From Rectinema subterraneum (GTDB lineage: Bacteria; Spirochaetota; Spirochaetia; Treponematales; Rectinemataceae), in the NCBI GenBank assembly GCA_009768935.1, contig WESA01000005.1, positions 33,701 to 97,700 of the forward strand: a stretch of DNA of 64,000 nucleotides, given 5' to 3'. Shown in pieces: positions 28,163 to 37,223 of the stretch (positions within the stretch are counted from its first letter, which is position 1; each line of letters opens with the position of its first letter). A model generated the notes under the pieces. The model ran no database searches. It worked only from the letters and a program-made list of their open reading frames with translations, and had not been told where the DNA came from. The position numbers and the translations under genes are program-made.

Positions 28163-28472
28163 CCAGGGCGCTTTTGCCGAGCCATTTGTCGATTAGCTGA
28201 ACTGATTTTTACTTGCAGTATACCGGCGTGCTTCGGCTGCGCGCCCCTTATCACAGAAAAAACGGGCTGTTCAGGATTCCCCCTGGGCAGCTCGCTTCAT
28301 TTGCAGCAATTCCAGCAGTCCGTCCTGCATAACAACCTCGGCCCTTCCGCTCTAGCGCCCACATTACTGCTGTCAATTGACTGACAATTTTATATTAAAT
28401 TCTGTCACTAGACTGACAATATTTTACAAATTCGCAAGTGCTTAGCATGTGCGGTCTCCAATAGAATTGGAC
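28163..28472. other. Convergent intergenic region without a clear gene
   Basis: About 310 bases between the DsrK-like gene and the leftward PepSY-like gene's terminator. No ORF with family features is seen. On the minus strand, downstream of the candidate promoter, a short frame beginning with ATG encodes MQDGLLELLQMKRAAQGES; it has a GGAAGG before it but no known family. No terminator for the DsrK operon is obvious. Confidence 0.5.
28371..28419 (-). promoter_or_regulatory. Candidate promoter with twin TGTCA-N6-TGACA operators
   Basis: Two dyads, TGTCA-ATTGAC-TGACA (28371-28386) and TGTCA-CTAGAC-TGACA (28403-28418), have centres 32 bases apart, three helical turns. On the minus strand TTGTCA (in the right dyad) and TAATAT, 16 bases on, form a promoter; its start point would fall in the left dyad. 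The dyads resemble CRP/FNR-family sites in form. No annotated gene lies downstream, so a small RNA, small protein or lost gene may be the target. Confidence 0.55.
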
Positions 28473-28508
28473 AAAAAAACGCCATCAAAGCGACTAACCT
28501 TGATGGCG
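28473..28508 (-). terminator. Terminator of the PepSY-like gene
   Basis: On the minus strand CGCCATCAA pairs with TTGATGGCG across an 11-base loop and is followed by seven T residues. It lies about 90 bases after the stop at 28600. Confidence 0.85.
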
Positions 28509-28599
28509 CAAAAAATAATCCAAAGAGCGGAACCAGTTCGGTAACCTAATATGTAATTCAGATTTCCGCGTGCCGGCTTCCAGCCTCGTCCAACCTAAT

Positions 28600-29262
28600 T
28601 TACATCGAGCCATCGAACTCTTTCATATCTATAAACGCGCCGTGCCAGCTGTGGTACCAGACCTGTCCGGTATAGCCATTTACTCCCAGCATTCCATAGG
28701 TTTTGCCGTCTTTCAGAACATGGATCGTATAGTAGCCATAGAAGCGATCTGCTCCATCTTCGACCTTAAGCCCTGTATTCTGGGCATCCAGAAATTTCTG
28801 AGCCAGATCATGAGCCTTGGCCTCGGAAATGGTCATCGAGTCAGTTTCGCTTTGAGCAATGAAATTGCCCCCCATCATCGAACCAGTCATGCGGCCATAT
28901 TTCTGGTTCCACATCATGTTTGGACCCGGTTCCGGAGAAACTGCACCGGTATACTTGTTCAAAAGCAACTCGAAGGCCTTGTTTTTGCCTTCTTTTTCCG
29001 CGATTTCAACATAGAAATGATTCGAAAATTCCATTACTTCGGAAACTGTGAGATCGTCATAGCCCCATAACGACAGATATTTCTGCGCCTGATCCTTTGC
29101 TTGTTCGATACTCAAAGGCTTCGCGTCTCCAGGTGGTATGTAATCCCAATTTCCCATCATGCCAGACCCGCCATAGTAGTTGCCGCCCATCATGCCTTGC
29201 GCAAAGAGCGCACCAGCAACTATCAGAGCTATCAATAATGATACAACGCCAACTCGTTTCAT
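28600..29262 (-). CDS. Exported Met-rich protein with two PepSY-like repeats
   Basis: The ATG at 29262, directly behind GGAGGTTTTT, starts a 220-residue protein with a cleavable signal peptide (MKRVGVVSLLIALIVAGAL, then Phe-Ala). The mature N-terminus is rich in Met, Gly and Tyr (MMGGNYYGGSGMMGN). Two related segments follow, each beginning with a SIEQAK- or TISEAK-type helix and ending in YTG-A or YTG-QVW strands, the style of PepSY-like domains. A second methionine cluster lies between them. It should be periplasmic. Methionine clusters suggest a soft metal such as Cu(I), but this is a guess. It is divergent from the hydrogenase pair. Confidence 0.75.
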   Translation of the reverse strand: MKRVGVVSLLIALIVAGALFAQGMMGGNYYGGSGMMGNWDYIPPGDAKPLSIEQAKDQAQKYLSLWGYDDLTVSEVMEFSNHFYVEIAEKEGKNKAFELLLNKYTGAVSPEPGPNMMWNQKYGRMTGSMMGGNFIAQSETDSMTISEAKAHDLAQKFLDAQNTGLKVEDGADRFYGYYTIHVLKDGKTYGMLGVNGYTGQVWYHSWHGAFIDMKEFDGSM

Positions 29263-29388
29263 AAAAACCTCCATGATTCATATGCATTCATCTTTTGAAA
29301 GCATACAGAAGCCATATGAAGGAAGTGTGAACGATTGGTGTATTTTGTTTGGTATTCCCTGCTGAACGAGGGAGAGATCGAAGAACAA

Positions 29389-29417
29389 TTGAACAGTGTC
29401 AGAACGCATGCGATAAT
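29389..29417 (+). promoter_or_regulatory. Promoter of the ferredoxin-hydrogenase pair
   Basis: TTGAAC at 29389-29394 and GATAAT at 29412-29417 are 17 bases apart. The leader is about 33 bases with CTGGAGG before the ATG at 29457. Confidence 0.6.
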
Positions 29418-29456
29418 AGTTTAAAAGGGTGAATTGCGCTCTGGAGGATAAAGAAG

Positions 29457-29732
29457 ATGAAACCGATCAAGGTGCGCGTGTGCGTCGGCACAAATTGCTG
29501 TTACGCCGGTAGTGAAACGCTCCTGGATATGCTCGAAAACGATGTCGATCTGAGCGCCTTTATCGAGGTAGAAGCCGTACCCTGCAAAAACAAAGCATGT
29601 GATGGCGGACGGAATTCACCAGTGGTGGAAATTGAAAACAAGGTCCTCTTGAACGCAACACCCGAAATAGTGATGGAAGAGATCGAGCGCCTGGCTACAG
29701 CCCGGATCATCGAGGAGACGCAACGTGCCTGA
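29457..29732 (+). CDS. Thioredoxin-like [2Fe-2S] ferredoxin
   Basis: A 91-residue thioredoxin-like ferredoxin related to NuoE and HymA domains. Likely cluster ligands are Cys9 and Cys14 (CVGTNC) with Cys43 and Cys48 (CKNKAC). It overlaps the group-B hydrogenase gene by eight bases, so the two are probably made together. It may be the electron partner or a small subunit of the enzyme. The ribosome site CTGGAGG and the promoter at 29389 are clear. Confidence 0.82.
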   Translation: MKPIKVRVCVGTNCCYAGSETLLDMLENDVDLSAFIEVEAVPCKNKACDGGRNSPVVEIENKVLLNATPEIVMEEIERLATARIIEETQRA

Positions 29733-31245
29733 AGTATTCGAGAGGATGCGCGGTCTCTACACGCCTTGCACCGATATCAGGCGCAAGATATTCGTCGGTG
29801 TCACGAGGTTCGTCCTGGCAGGCAAAAAACCCGAAGACATCGACTACCTGCCTTTTGATATCATCGATATGGGTAAGCCTACCTACCGCTGTTGCTCTTA
29901 CCGCGAGCTCTCCATAGTGAAACAACGTATCCGGCTCGCCTTTGGCCTCCCCCTTATTGAAGAGAGGGACAACACGCCCGTATCGGCAGGGATCGGAGAA
30001 GCCTTTACCGACAGAAAAGTCATTTCGGCTCCCTTGGTCAATGTGATACGCGCTGCGTGCGAAAAGTGCCCAGAGGATAAAGTCATCGTCACAGACATGT
30101 GCCAGTCTTGCATGGCCCATCCTTGCTCCATCGTGTGTCCCGTGAATGCGATTTCCTTCCCGAATGGAGGCAAAGCCTTTATCGACCAGAAAAAATGTGT
30201 CAAATGCATGAAGTGCGTCAAAGCCTGCCCCTACCAATCGATCACGCGCATGGTTAGGCCCTGCGCGGCAGCCTGTGGCGTTGATGCCATCCACTCAGAT
30301 CCGGATGGGTACGCCACAATCGATCAGGACAAGTGCGTCAATTGCGGCTTATGCACGGTTTCCTGTCCTTTTGCCGCGATTTCCGATAAAACCGAGTTGG
30401 TCCAGATACTGCACCAACTCATGGGCCCGGAGGACCGCCGCCCTTACGCAATACTCGCACCTTCTTTCGTTGGACAATTCGGCCGCCTGGCTTCGCCTGG
30501 AGCAATCGTAGCAGGTTTACGCGCAGTGGGATTCAGGGGCGTACGAGAAGTAGCCCTGGGAGCGGATTGTGATACACTTCTTCTGGCGAAACGGCTGGCC
30601 GAAAAGTCCAGCCCGGACAATCCGCAACACAAAACTTTTCTTGGCACTTCGTGCTGTCCCTCATGGGTCAAGACCGCGCGCCGGCATTTCCCCGAATTCG
30701 CAGACAATATCGCTGAGAGCTTTACGCCCATGGTCGAGACGGCAAAGATCATCAAGGATCAGGATCCATCAGCCCGTGTAGTCTTTATAGGCCCCTGCAT
30801 TGCCAAAAAAGCCGAGGCGCTTGAGCCTGAGATGCAGCCTTACGTTGACCATGTCCTCACCTTCGAGGAGCTGGCGGCCATTTTCGTCGCTAAGGATATA
30901 GATCTGGCAGAAATCACTCCAGTCGAATTCCCGGATGAAGCGAGCGCGCTTGGTCGAGGGTATGCCGTGGCCGGAGGAGTAGCCACAGCGATTGCTGAGA
31001 CTGCCCGGCAGAAGTACGGCAAAGAGAATATTGCCGTCGCCAGGGCAGATACGCTTCGCAACTGCAGGGCCATGCTGGCTGACATCAAGTCAGGCAAAAC
31101 ATCGCCCGAACTGGTCGAGGGGATGGCCTGTCCGGGAGGCTGCGTAGGAGGTCCAGGTACACTGATTGGCCTTCTGTCAGCGCGCAATGAGGTGGGGAAG
31201 TTCGCAGGCTTGGCGCCGAAAAATCCAGCAACCCTGACAAAATAA
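29725..31245 (+). CDS. [FeFe] hydrogenase, group B type
   Basis: A 506-residue iron-only hydrogenase. The H-cluster motifs are L1 TSCCPSWVK (Cys310, Cys311), L2 IGPCIAKKAEA (Cys358) and L3 EGMACPGGCVGG (Cys469, Cys473). The GPC form of L2 and the N-terminal arrangement fit the little-studied group B rather than the MPC group A. Several 4Fe-4S sets precede the H domain: CQSCMAHPCSIVC near 126-138, CVKCMKCVKAC at 158-168, CAAAC at 180-184 and CVNCGLCTVSC at 204-214. It depends on HydE, HydF and HydG from 11.6-16.6 kb. Partner: the ferredoxin just upstream. Physiological direction is unknown. Confidence 0.92.
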   Translation: MPEVFERMRGLYTPCTDIRRKIFVGVTRFVLAGKKPEDIDYLPFDIIDMGKPTYRCCSYRELSIVKQRIRLAFGLPLIEERDNTPVSAGIGEAFTDRKVISAPLVNVIRAACEKCPEDKVIVTDMCQSCMAHPCSIVCPVNAISFPNGGKAFIDQKKCVKCMKCVKACPYQSITRMVRPCAAACGVDAIHSDPDGYATIDQDKCVNCGLCTVSCPFAAISDKTELVQILHQLMGPEDRRPYAILAPSFVGQFGRLASPGAIVAGLRAVGFRGVREVALGADCDTLLLAKRLAEKSSPDNPQHKTFLGTSCCPSWVKTARRHFPEFADNIAESFTPMVETAKIIKDQDPSARVVFIGPCIAKKAEALEPEMQPYVDHVLTFEELAAIFVAKDIDLAEITPVEFPDEASALGRGYAVAGGVATAIAETARQKYGKENIAVARADTLRNCRAMLADIKSGKTSPELVEGMACPGGCVGGPGTLIGLLSARNEVGKFAGLAPKNPATLTK

Positions 31246-31365
31246 TCTGGCCGCTTGCACCTATGAATAGGTTGTGTTGATTCTATGAATATTTCGTGAA
31301 CTGCGCCTCCTTCAGCAAATTTCTATATATATTCCATTATATTCCATGAAGCAAAGGAGCTAACT

Positions 31366-31638
31366 ATGATGATATGGGGCTACGGTCCAGGAATTTTTGG
31401 GACGTTTGGATGGGGAGGAATCATAATGGGATTATCCATGATGGCCATCCCAATACTTGGCGGAGTATTTTTGTTTCGGTATTTTCAGGAACGGCGTGAA
31501 GAACCACCAGCCTGGAAATCAGCCTTAGAAGCACTTCGAAAGCGCTATGCCAGGGGAGAAATTACAGAAGAAGAATACCAGAAAATAAAATCGGATATCA
31601 TTAAATCTGAATTTGAAAATTCCTTGCACTCGCATTGA
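31366..31638 (+). CDS. Small membrane protein with SHOCT domain
   Basis: A 90-residue protein with one hydrophobic segment (about residues 15-40, rich in Gly and Met) and a C-terminal SHOCT motif LEALRKRYARGEITEEEYQK. SHOCT domains occur in many small envelope proteins, often with metal or stress genes, without a fixed function. It has a good AAAGGAG site; two ATG codons are adjacent. It is transcribed alone after the hydrogenase. Confidence 0.8.
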   Translation: MMIWGYGPGIFGTFGWGGIIMGLSMMAIPILGGVFLFRYFQERREEPPAWKSALEALRKRYARGEITEEEYQKIKSDIIKSEFENSLHSH

Positions 31639-31701
31639 TGGCACAGACGATCTGCAGGGGTATACCCCCCTGCAGACAAATTATAATAAAACAGCGCATG
31701 C

Positions 31702-32169
31702 TCAAAAATCGTCGATCAGTTCCCAGCTCGACCCCTGCCGCTTGCCCGCCACATTGTCCGCGGTCAGATACCCCACCGCGCCGCTCTTGAGCAGCTCTAT
31801 GGCTTTGTCGATTTCAGTAATTCGGAAAATGAACACCGCGTGGTTGTCACTCTTCTCGCCGAAACCGTAGACATACTCGATGTTGAGGCCATTGGCTTTG
31901 AGCACCTCGAGGATCTTCATGAAGCCACCGGGCCTGTCCTCAGCCTTGAGCGCAAAAACTTCGACTTCGTTGATAAAATATCCATGCTCCTTGAGAAGGC
32001 GCTTCGCTGTGTCAAACTTGTCGACAATGAGATGAACCGTGCTGAATTCCCGGCTTTCCGTCACAAACAGGCTCCGGATGTCGATATCGCCCTTGTGCAG
32101 CAGCTTTGCAAGCTCGAAGAGCTGCCCCGCAGTGTTTTCCAGGACGACGTTGATCTGCTTGATTTTCAT
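31702..32169 (-). CDS. Tandem ACT-domain protein
   Basis: From the ATG at 32169, which follows GAGGTG, the protein has 155 residues made of two ACT repeats. The first starts KQINVVLENTAGQLFELA, the second EDRPGGFMKILEVLKANGLN, each with the glycine turn that binds amino acids. No catalytic domain is attached. Related stand-alone tandem ACT proteins in anaerobes are thought to sense amino acids. The frame remains open 132 bases upstream, but the sequence there has no ACT character. The gene stands alone, convergent with the SHOCT gene. Confidence 0.85.
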   Translation of the reverse strand: MKIKQINVVLENTAGQLFELAKLLHKGDIDIRSLFVTESREFSTVHLIVDKFDTAKRLLKEHGYFINEVEVFALKAEDRPGGFMKILEVLKANGLNIEYVYGFGEKSDNHAVFIFRITEIDKAIELLKSGAVGYLTADNVAGKRQGSSWELIDDF

Positions 32170-32465
32170 GCCATCACCTCGAATCGCACGCGATATGAGT
32201 ATATAGCAAAGTATATGTTGTTTGGAGAAAAGGGGGAAGGTGTTCTTTAAGGATTCTGCAGGGGCCCCATGCCGCAAAAAAGGCGCCAATCCAAAATGCA
32301 TTCAATTTCCGCGCGATTTTCATATTCCATTCATATTTGTCGAGTACAATCATGGCATGAAGCTCGGCCTTCAGGGGAATTGATGTTTCCGCCAGCAATA
32401 TGGGCACGACCGCAAAAAGAAAATTTTAGGTTGCACGGCGGACATCTGCATTACCAAGCGAATTA

Positions 32466-32497
32466 TTTTTGCGGAAATTTCCGCAAAAAAATATAAT
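32466..32497 (+). promoter_or_regulatory. Promoter with overlapping 24-bp palindrome
   Basis: A perfect palindrome centred on GCGGAAA-TTTCCGC with T5 and A5 arms spans 32466-32489. It overlaps the -35 TTGCGG (32469-32474) and the spacer before TATAAT (32492-32497), 17 bases on. This arrangement suits a repressor operator for the nitroreductase-like gene. Confidence 0.6.
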
Positions 32498-32515
32498 TAT
32501 ATCGGAGGATAGAGT

Positions 32516-33166
32516 ATGAAAGGTTTTCTTGTTTCATTATTGCTTGCAGTGACGGTCTTTGGGGCTTTCGCTCAGGACATCGAACTGCCCCGCCCCGCGG
32601 TTAAGAGCGGGGTCGATCTGCTTCAGGCTATCAAGGACAGAAGGGTTTCGAAAGCCTTCGTGAAACGGGAGGTACCGGCTTCTGAACTGTCGACGATCCT
32701 GTGGTCCGGTTTGGGCATGAGAGCTGCGGATGCGGTCTCCAGCGCGACCAAAGCCGGAAGGAACATATCTTTCTCCGGAGATAACGCCTACATCAATGTC
32801 TACGTGCTCACGGAGAAGGGGGCCTGGAAGTATATTCCGGACACCTACAAGCTGGACTTCATCGCGAAGGGGGATTTGCGCGCCACTGTTTCAAAGGCGT
32901 CCGTACCCGATGCTGCTATTATGTTCCTTTTCACGGTCGATAACGCGTTGATGCCTTCCTTCCTTAAAGGCAATCCTGGTATCTTCCAGCAAATGGCCAA
33001 TGCCACTGCAGGTTTTGCCGCGCAGAACATGGCCCTTGTAGCGAACACCTATAAACTGGCTACAGTAGTCCAGTACACCCTCTCTCCGGCGGGAGCCGCG
33101 TCCGCATTAAGGCTCGGAAAGGACGAAGCCCCCCTCTTCATCATGCAAGCCGGCTATACTGAGTAA
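32516..33166 (+). CDS. Exported nitroreductase-family (SagB-type) protein
   Basis: A 216-residue protein with a signal peptide (residues 1-19, ending AFAQ) followed by a nitroreductase-like fold: LLQAIKDRRVSKAFVKREV near residue 38, then SELSTILWSGLGM, and late TAGFAAQNMALVANTYKLA with GLxxVV-like text. These match SagB-type FMN oxidoreductases. An exported version is less usual, and FMN use outside the cytoplasm is uncertain. It has a GGAGG site and a promoter with a palindrome. It is likely single-gene. Confidence 0.8.
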   Translation: MKGFLVSLLLAVTVFGAFAQDIELPRPAVKSGVDLLQAIKDRRVSKAFVKREVPASELSTILWSGLGMRAADAVSSATKAGRNISFSGDNAYINVYVLTEKGAWKYIPDTYKLDFIAKGDLRATVSKASVPDAAIMFLFTVDNALMPSFLKGNPGIFQQMANATAGFAAQNMALVANTYKLATVVQYTLSPAGAASALRLGKDEAPLFIMQAGYTE

Positions 33167-33199
33167 GCCCCATTTCCCTATCCGCGGCGGCCCATTTTC

Positions 33200-33208
33200 T
33201 GCTATACT
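33200..33208 (+). promoter_or_regulatory. Extended -10 promoter of HD-GYP gene
   Basis: CTGCTATACT contains an extended -10 (TGC-TATACT at 33203-33208). The predicted start point lies only about 4 bases before the ATG at 33219, so the leader would be almost absent. No convincing -35 is seen. Confidence 0.45.
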
Positions 33209-33218
33209 TTAGGGCCTG

Positions 33219-34469
33219 ATGAAGGACAGGATACACATCAGGAATACTGTCAAAGGCAATATTCTTGTACGTTATTCGCTTCTCATTGCGGCTGCCGTGG
33301 CTGTCACTACTATAGTGACAGGCGTAATCCTTGTATCGGTACTCGAAAATCACTATATCCGTCTGCATGCCAGTTTATACGCGGAATTATCTTCCACTGT
33401 GCGAGGTGAAAAAAACTCTTCTGAGGCTTTTATCGCAATTTTGAGTCGATTTCCGCATGTGCGCAGCACGGCTATCTGGACCGCCAGTGGGGCATCTGTC
33501 ATGGCTCCCGAAACGGGCCCGCTCTCAGGAGTCGGCCCTCTCTCCCGAACCGCTGGGAAAAACGCGATGAATGGAGCATTGAAGGGGAAGCTTGGAATTG
33601 TCCCGGCGCCAAATGAAGGGTTGGTCATCCTGATTCCGATACTGACCCACGAGGGAGCGGTAGAAGGAATAGTCGGCCTATTGGAAGACGACACGGAGCT
33701 TCGCAAAGACATACAGTTTGTTCAGCTAACTGTTGCCGCGACGGTCATGTCAGTAGGTGTTCTCTTGTATGCCTTGCTGTTCGGAATATTCCTGAAAGCC
33801 AATCAAGAGCAGAAAAAAGCGGCGGATCGGCTCAGGAAGACCTTCGATGTCATCGTATTCGCCATGTCTTCTCTATCCGGTCTTCGAGACCAGGAGACGG
33901 GCGGTCATCTTGAACGGACTCAAGCCTATACAGAGGTGTTGTTGAATGGTCTGCGCCGATCTGCAAAATTCCGGAAAACCTTGGATAAGGATTACATCAA
34001 AGACATCATTACCAGCGCTCCGCTCCACGATATCGGAAAAGTGGGTATCGCAGATTCCATTCTGTTAAAAAAAGGAAAATTGGAGCCGGGTGAATTGGAA
34101 TCCATGAGACAACATACCGTCCTCGGTGGCGACCTTCTCGCCAAAGCTGCGAATAAGCTTCCATTCCCCTCCTCGCTGACAGTTGCTGAATCCATTGCAA
34201 GGCATCACCATGAGCGTTGGGACGGTTCAGGCTATCCCGATGGACTGGCTGGCGAATCGATCCCTTTAGCTGCACGAGTCGTATCCCTTGCCGATGTATA
34301 CGACGCGCTCCGGTCGACTAGACCATACAAAAAAGCCTACAGCCATGAAGACGCGGTACGCATCATCCGCGAAGGTCGGGGGACGCAGTTCGACCCCGAC
34401 CTGGTGGATGTTTTCGCGAATGTTGAAAGCAGGTTCGCAGAAATCTTCGATACAATGAAGTTCGATTGA
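33219..34469 (+). CDS. Membrane HD-GYP domain protein, probable cyclic-di-GMP phosphodiesterase
   Basis: A 416-residue membrane protein with helix one near residues 17-40 and helix two near residues 165-188, which frame a periplasmic sensor region. After these comes an HD-GYP domain (about 205-400) with HLERTQAYT, APLHDIGKVGIAD (the HD pair), and HHHERWDGSGYPDGLAGE, the GYP signature. All metal-binding residues appear intact, so c-di-GMP hydrolysis is expected. Only a weak AGGG precedes the ATG, in keeping with a very short leader. The signal sensed is unknown. A hairpin follows at 34473. Confidence 0.9.
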   Translation: MKDRIHIRNTVKGNILVRYSLLIAAAVAVTTIVTGVILVSVLENHYIRLHASLYAELSSTVRGEKNSSEAFIAILSRFPHVRSTAIWTASGASVMAPETGPLSGVGPLSRTAGKNAMNGALKGKLGIVPAPNEGLVILIPILTHEGAVEGIVGLLEDDTELRKDIQFVQLTVAATVMSVGVLLYALLFGIFLKANQEQKKAADRLRKTFDVIVFAMSSLSGLRDQETGGHLERTQAYTEVLLNGLRRSAKFRKTLDKDYIKDIITSAPLHDIGKVGIADSILLKKGKLEPGELESMRQHTVLGGDLLAKAANKLPFPSSLTVAESIARHHHERWDGSGYPDGLAGESIPLAARVVSLADVYDALRSTRPYKKAYSHEDAVRIIREGRGTQFDPDLVDVFANVESRFAEIFDTMKFD

Positions 34470-34472
34470 AAA

Positions 34473-34515
34473 GGGGCGTCCAGCAGCGTGCAATTCGCAG
34501 GCGGCCGGACGCCCC
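34473..34515 (-). terminator. Hairpin between convergent HD-GYP and Cu-ATPase genes
   Basis: GGGGCGTCC and GGACGCCCC form a 9-bp stem with a long loop. On the minus strand four T residues follow, so it probably ends the P-type ATPase transcript; on the plus strand no T-run follows. Confidence 0.5.
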
Positions 34516-34552
34516 TTGGCCTGTTCTCCAAAGGGCCTGGGGCAAGCGGTAC

Positions 34553-37018
34553 TTAGTCCAGCTTTACTCCCTTGATCCTCAACGCATTGCTCAAAACAGA
34601 AACAGAACTCAAAGCCATCGCCAGACCGGCGATAATCGGGTTTAAAAGCCCGAGCGCTGCGATGGGAAGTCCTAGAACATTATAAGCAAAAGCGAAAAAC
34701 AGGTTTTCCTTGATGTTTCGCATGACGGCGACGCTTAAGGCTTTGGCGCGCGCGATGCCTGTGAGGTCTCCCTTTACGAGGGTGATGTCGGCGCTTTCCA
34801 TGGCCACATCGGTTCCTGTGCCCATCGCGATGCCTACGTCCGCCTGTGCAAGCGCTGGAGCGTCGTTTATGCCGTCTCCGGCCATGGCCACGAATGCGCC
34901 CTTGGCCTGCATTTTCTTGACTGTCTCGAATTTGTCCTCGGGCAGGCATTCAGCCACGAAATCGTCCAGTCCGAGCGATTTTGCCACCGCGCCAGCTGTC
35001 GTTTTGTTGTCGCCTGTCAGCATTACGATGTGTACTCCGAGATGCTTCAGGCGTTTTACCGCATTGGGAGTGGATTCTTTGATCGGATCGGAAACACCAA
35101 TGATACCTGCAATACGGTCTCCTTCGATCACGTACATGACCGTATGGCCTTCGGCTTGCAGATTGCGTTCGTAGTCGTCATTGCTTTCAGTTGCCGGCTC
35201 GCCTAACATTTCCCGCACCAGTTTTGCATTTCCCACTGCAGCGATCCGCCCATCCACGAGGGCCTTTGCGCCCTTTCCGGTGACCGAGGTAAAATCCGTG
35301 GTCGGCGAGAGAGCTAAGCCCTTCTTGTCAGCAGCGGAAACTATTGCGGCGGCGAGGGGATGCTCGCTGTTCCTGTCTACTGAAGCCGCGAGACGCAGCA
35401 CTTCATCTTCTGAAAAATCGCTATAGCCTTTTACGACGGTGACGGCTGGCTTGCCCATGGTAAGGGTGCCCGTTTTGTCCACCAGCACCGTATCGACTTT
35501 CCGCATCTGTTCGATTGCTTTAGCGTTCTTTATGAGGATACCTGATTTTGCGCCTTTTCCCGTGCCCACCATGATGGATACAGGTGTTGCGAGTCCGAGC
35601 GCGCAGGGGCAGGCAATGATGAGCACCGCGATGGCGTTGACGATTCCATGATCCCATTTCGAGAATGCGAAACCCCAAATAAAGAGGGTCGCCAAGGAAA
35701 TCAATATGACCACCTGGACGAAATAGGCCGCGACGGTGTCTGCCAGTCTCTGGATGGGAGCCTTTGAGCGTGAAGCTTCGTTGACCATCGCGACGATGCG
35801 CGCGAGGAGCGTGTCACCGCCGACTTTTTCAGCAACCATAATGAAGCTGCCGTTGGTGTTGATCGTTCCTCCGGTAACCTTATCGCCCTGACCTTTTTCG
35901 ACGGGTACAGGCTCGCCCGTGATCATCGATTCGTCAACGACGCCACTGCCTTCGCGAAGGGAACCGTCAACGGGGATTTTTTCGCCGGGTTTCACGCGGA
36001 TCAAATCGCCTACCACTACCTCGGCAAGGGGAATCTTCATCTCCTTGCCATTCCTGATCACGAGGGCTTCCGCAGGAACGAGGTTCAAAAGTTCCTTGAT
36101 CGCGCTATTTGTCTTCGCGTGCGCGAGCAGTTCAAGCATCTGCCCAAGAATCGTGAGTGCGAGGATAATGACAGTAGCCTCGAAGTAGACGGGCACAAAA
36201 CCGTCTGCGGTCTTGAGCGAGTCCGGAAAAATTCCCGGGGCCAGGGTGCTGACGACGCTGAAAAGCCAGGCCGCGCCGGTACCTAAAGCGATGAGCGTGA
36301 ACATATTGAGATTTTTGGAAATGACGCTCTTTATTCCTTTTGCGTAGATGAAAGATGCAGACCAGAACACCACGGGCAAGGAGAGTACCAGCTGGATGAG
36401 GAGATTCGTTTTGCGGGAGAATAAGCTTCCGATAAATTCGCCGAGCCCGGGAATCAGTTCGCCTATCGAAAGGAAGAGCACAGGAAGGGCAAATAGCGCC
36501 GATAGAATAAATTTGCCCCTCATGGCCTTAAAAGCGGCCATTTCCTCGTCTTCCTCTTCGCCGCTCGGCGCACCGAAGGCTACGACCTTGACAAGATGCA
36601 TCCCGCAGACAGGGCAGTCCCCGGGCTTCGGATAGGTCTTGTCTCCTTCGCATCGCATCGCGCAGATGTAGGCCTCGGCTTTTCCGGAAACGGCCAGCGG
36701 TACAGGCATGGCGAGATTTCTTTCCTGGAAGGTGCACTGGCAATTCGTCACACAGCGGCCGTCGCAGTTTTCCGTCCCGCAGATGCAGAGGTTCCTTGCA
36801 TTGTGATGACTATGGTCATGGTGACTTTGATCATCAGAGTCGCCACCGTGCTTGTTGGTATGATCGTGATGCTCATGCCCGTGGCTGTCATGATGATGGT
36901 CATTACCTTGGCTGCTTGCCTCTTCGACTGGAACAAGCTTCATGCCGCACACCGGGCACTTGCCCGGCTTGTCATAGGTCTTGTTTCCCTCACATTTCAT
37001 GAGACACGCGTATTTCAT
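34553..37018 (-). CDS. Copper-type P1B ATPase with duplicated metal-binding and His-rich N-terminus
   Basis: An 821-residue P1B ATPase. The N-terminal 150 residues are unusual. Two heavy-metal-binding repeats (residues 3-33 and about 115-145, each with KCPVCGM or DCPVCGM) flank a His/Asp-rich stretch and a Cys-rich [12 protein letters not shown]. The core has the phosphorylation site DKTGTLTMG, actuator TGEP, HPLAAAI, hinge [20 protein letters not shown], the CPC of helix six ([11 protein letters not shown]), YN in helix seven and MALSSVS in helix eight; the last three define Cu(I) pumps. Probably exports Cu(I) (or Ag). It is divergent from the FTR1 gene and separate from the copA at 39.8 kb. 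Confidence 0.93.
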   Translation of the reverse strand: MKYACLMKCEGNKTYDKPGKCPVCGMKLVPVEEASSQGNDHHHDSHGHEHHDHTNKHGGDSDDQSHHDHSHHNARNLCICGTENCDGRCVTNCQCTFQERNLAMPVPLAVSGKAEAYICAMRCEGDKTYPKPGDCPVCGMHLVKVVAFGAPSGEEEDEEMAAFKAMRGKFILSALFALPVLFLSIGELIPGLGEFIGSLFSRKTNLLIQLVLSLPVVFWSASFIYAKGIKSVISKNLNMFTLIALGTGAAWLFSVVSTLAPGIFPDSLKTADGFVPVYFEATVIILALTILGQMLELLAHAKTNSAIKELLNLVPAEALVIRNGKEMKIPLAEVVVGDLIRVKPGEKIPVDGSLREGSGVVDESMITGEPVPVEKGQGDKVTGGTINTNGSFIMVAEKVGGDTLLARIVAMVNEASRSKAPIQRLADTVAAYFVQVVILISLATLFIWGFAFSKWDHGIVNAIAVLIIACPCALGLATPVSIMVGTGKGAKSGILIKNAKAIEQMRKVDTVLVDKTGTLTMGKPAVTVVKGYSDFSEDEVLRLAASVDRNSEHPLAAAIVSAADKKGLALSPTTDFTSVTGKGAKALVDGRIAAVGNAKLVREMLGEPATESNDDYERNLQAEGHTVMYVIEGDRIAGIIGVSDPIKESTPNAVKRLKHLGVHIVMLTGDNKTTAGAVAKSLGLDDFVAECLPEDKFETVKKMQAKGAFVAMAGDGINDAPALAQADVGIAMGTGTDVAMESADITLVKGDLTGIARAKALSVAVMRNIKENLFFAFAYNVLGLPIAALGLLNPIIAGLAMALSSVSVLSNALRIKGVKLD

Positions 37019-37223
37019 AAAAGCCTCCTGCTAATGATCCTGCCGCATAACAGAATACATCCATAGTATGGGCCGTTCCATATATGTTTTCATCGTGCTG
37101 TGAAAACCTGATGAATCGTATATGCACTTTTTGTGATTTCAGCCTGAAGACGGCTTGCCTGCATTGACCAGTCAAATTCTGCCTTTATATGCTAGACCAC
37201 GAAAAATATTCTGGAGGTTCTAT

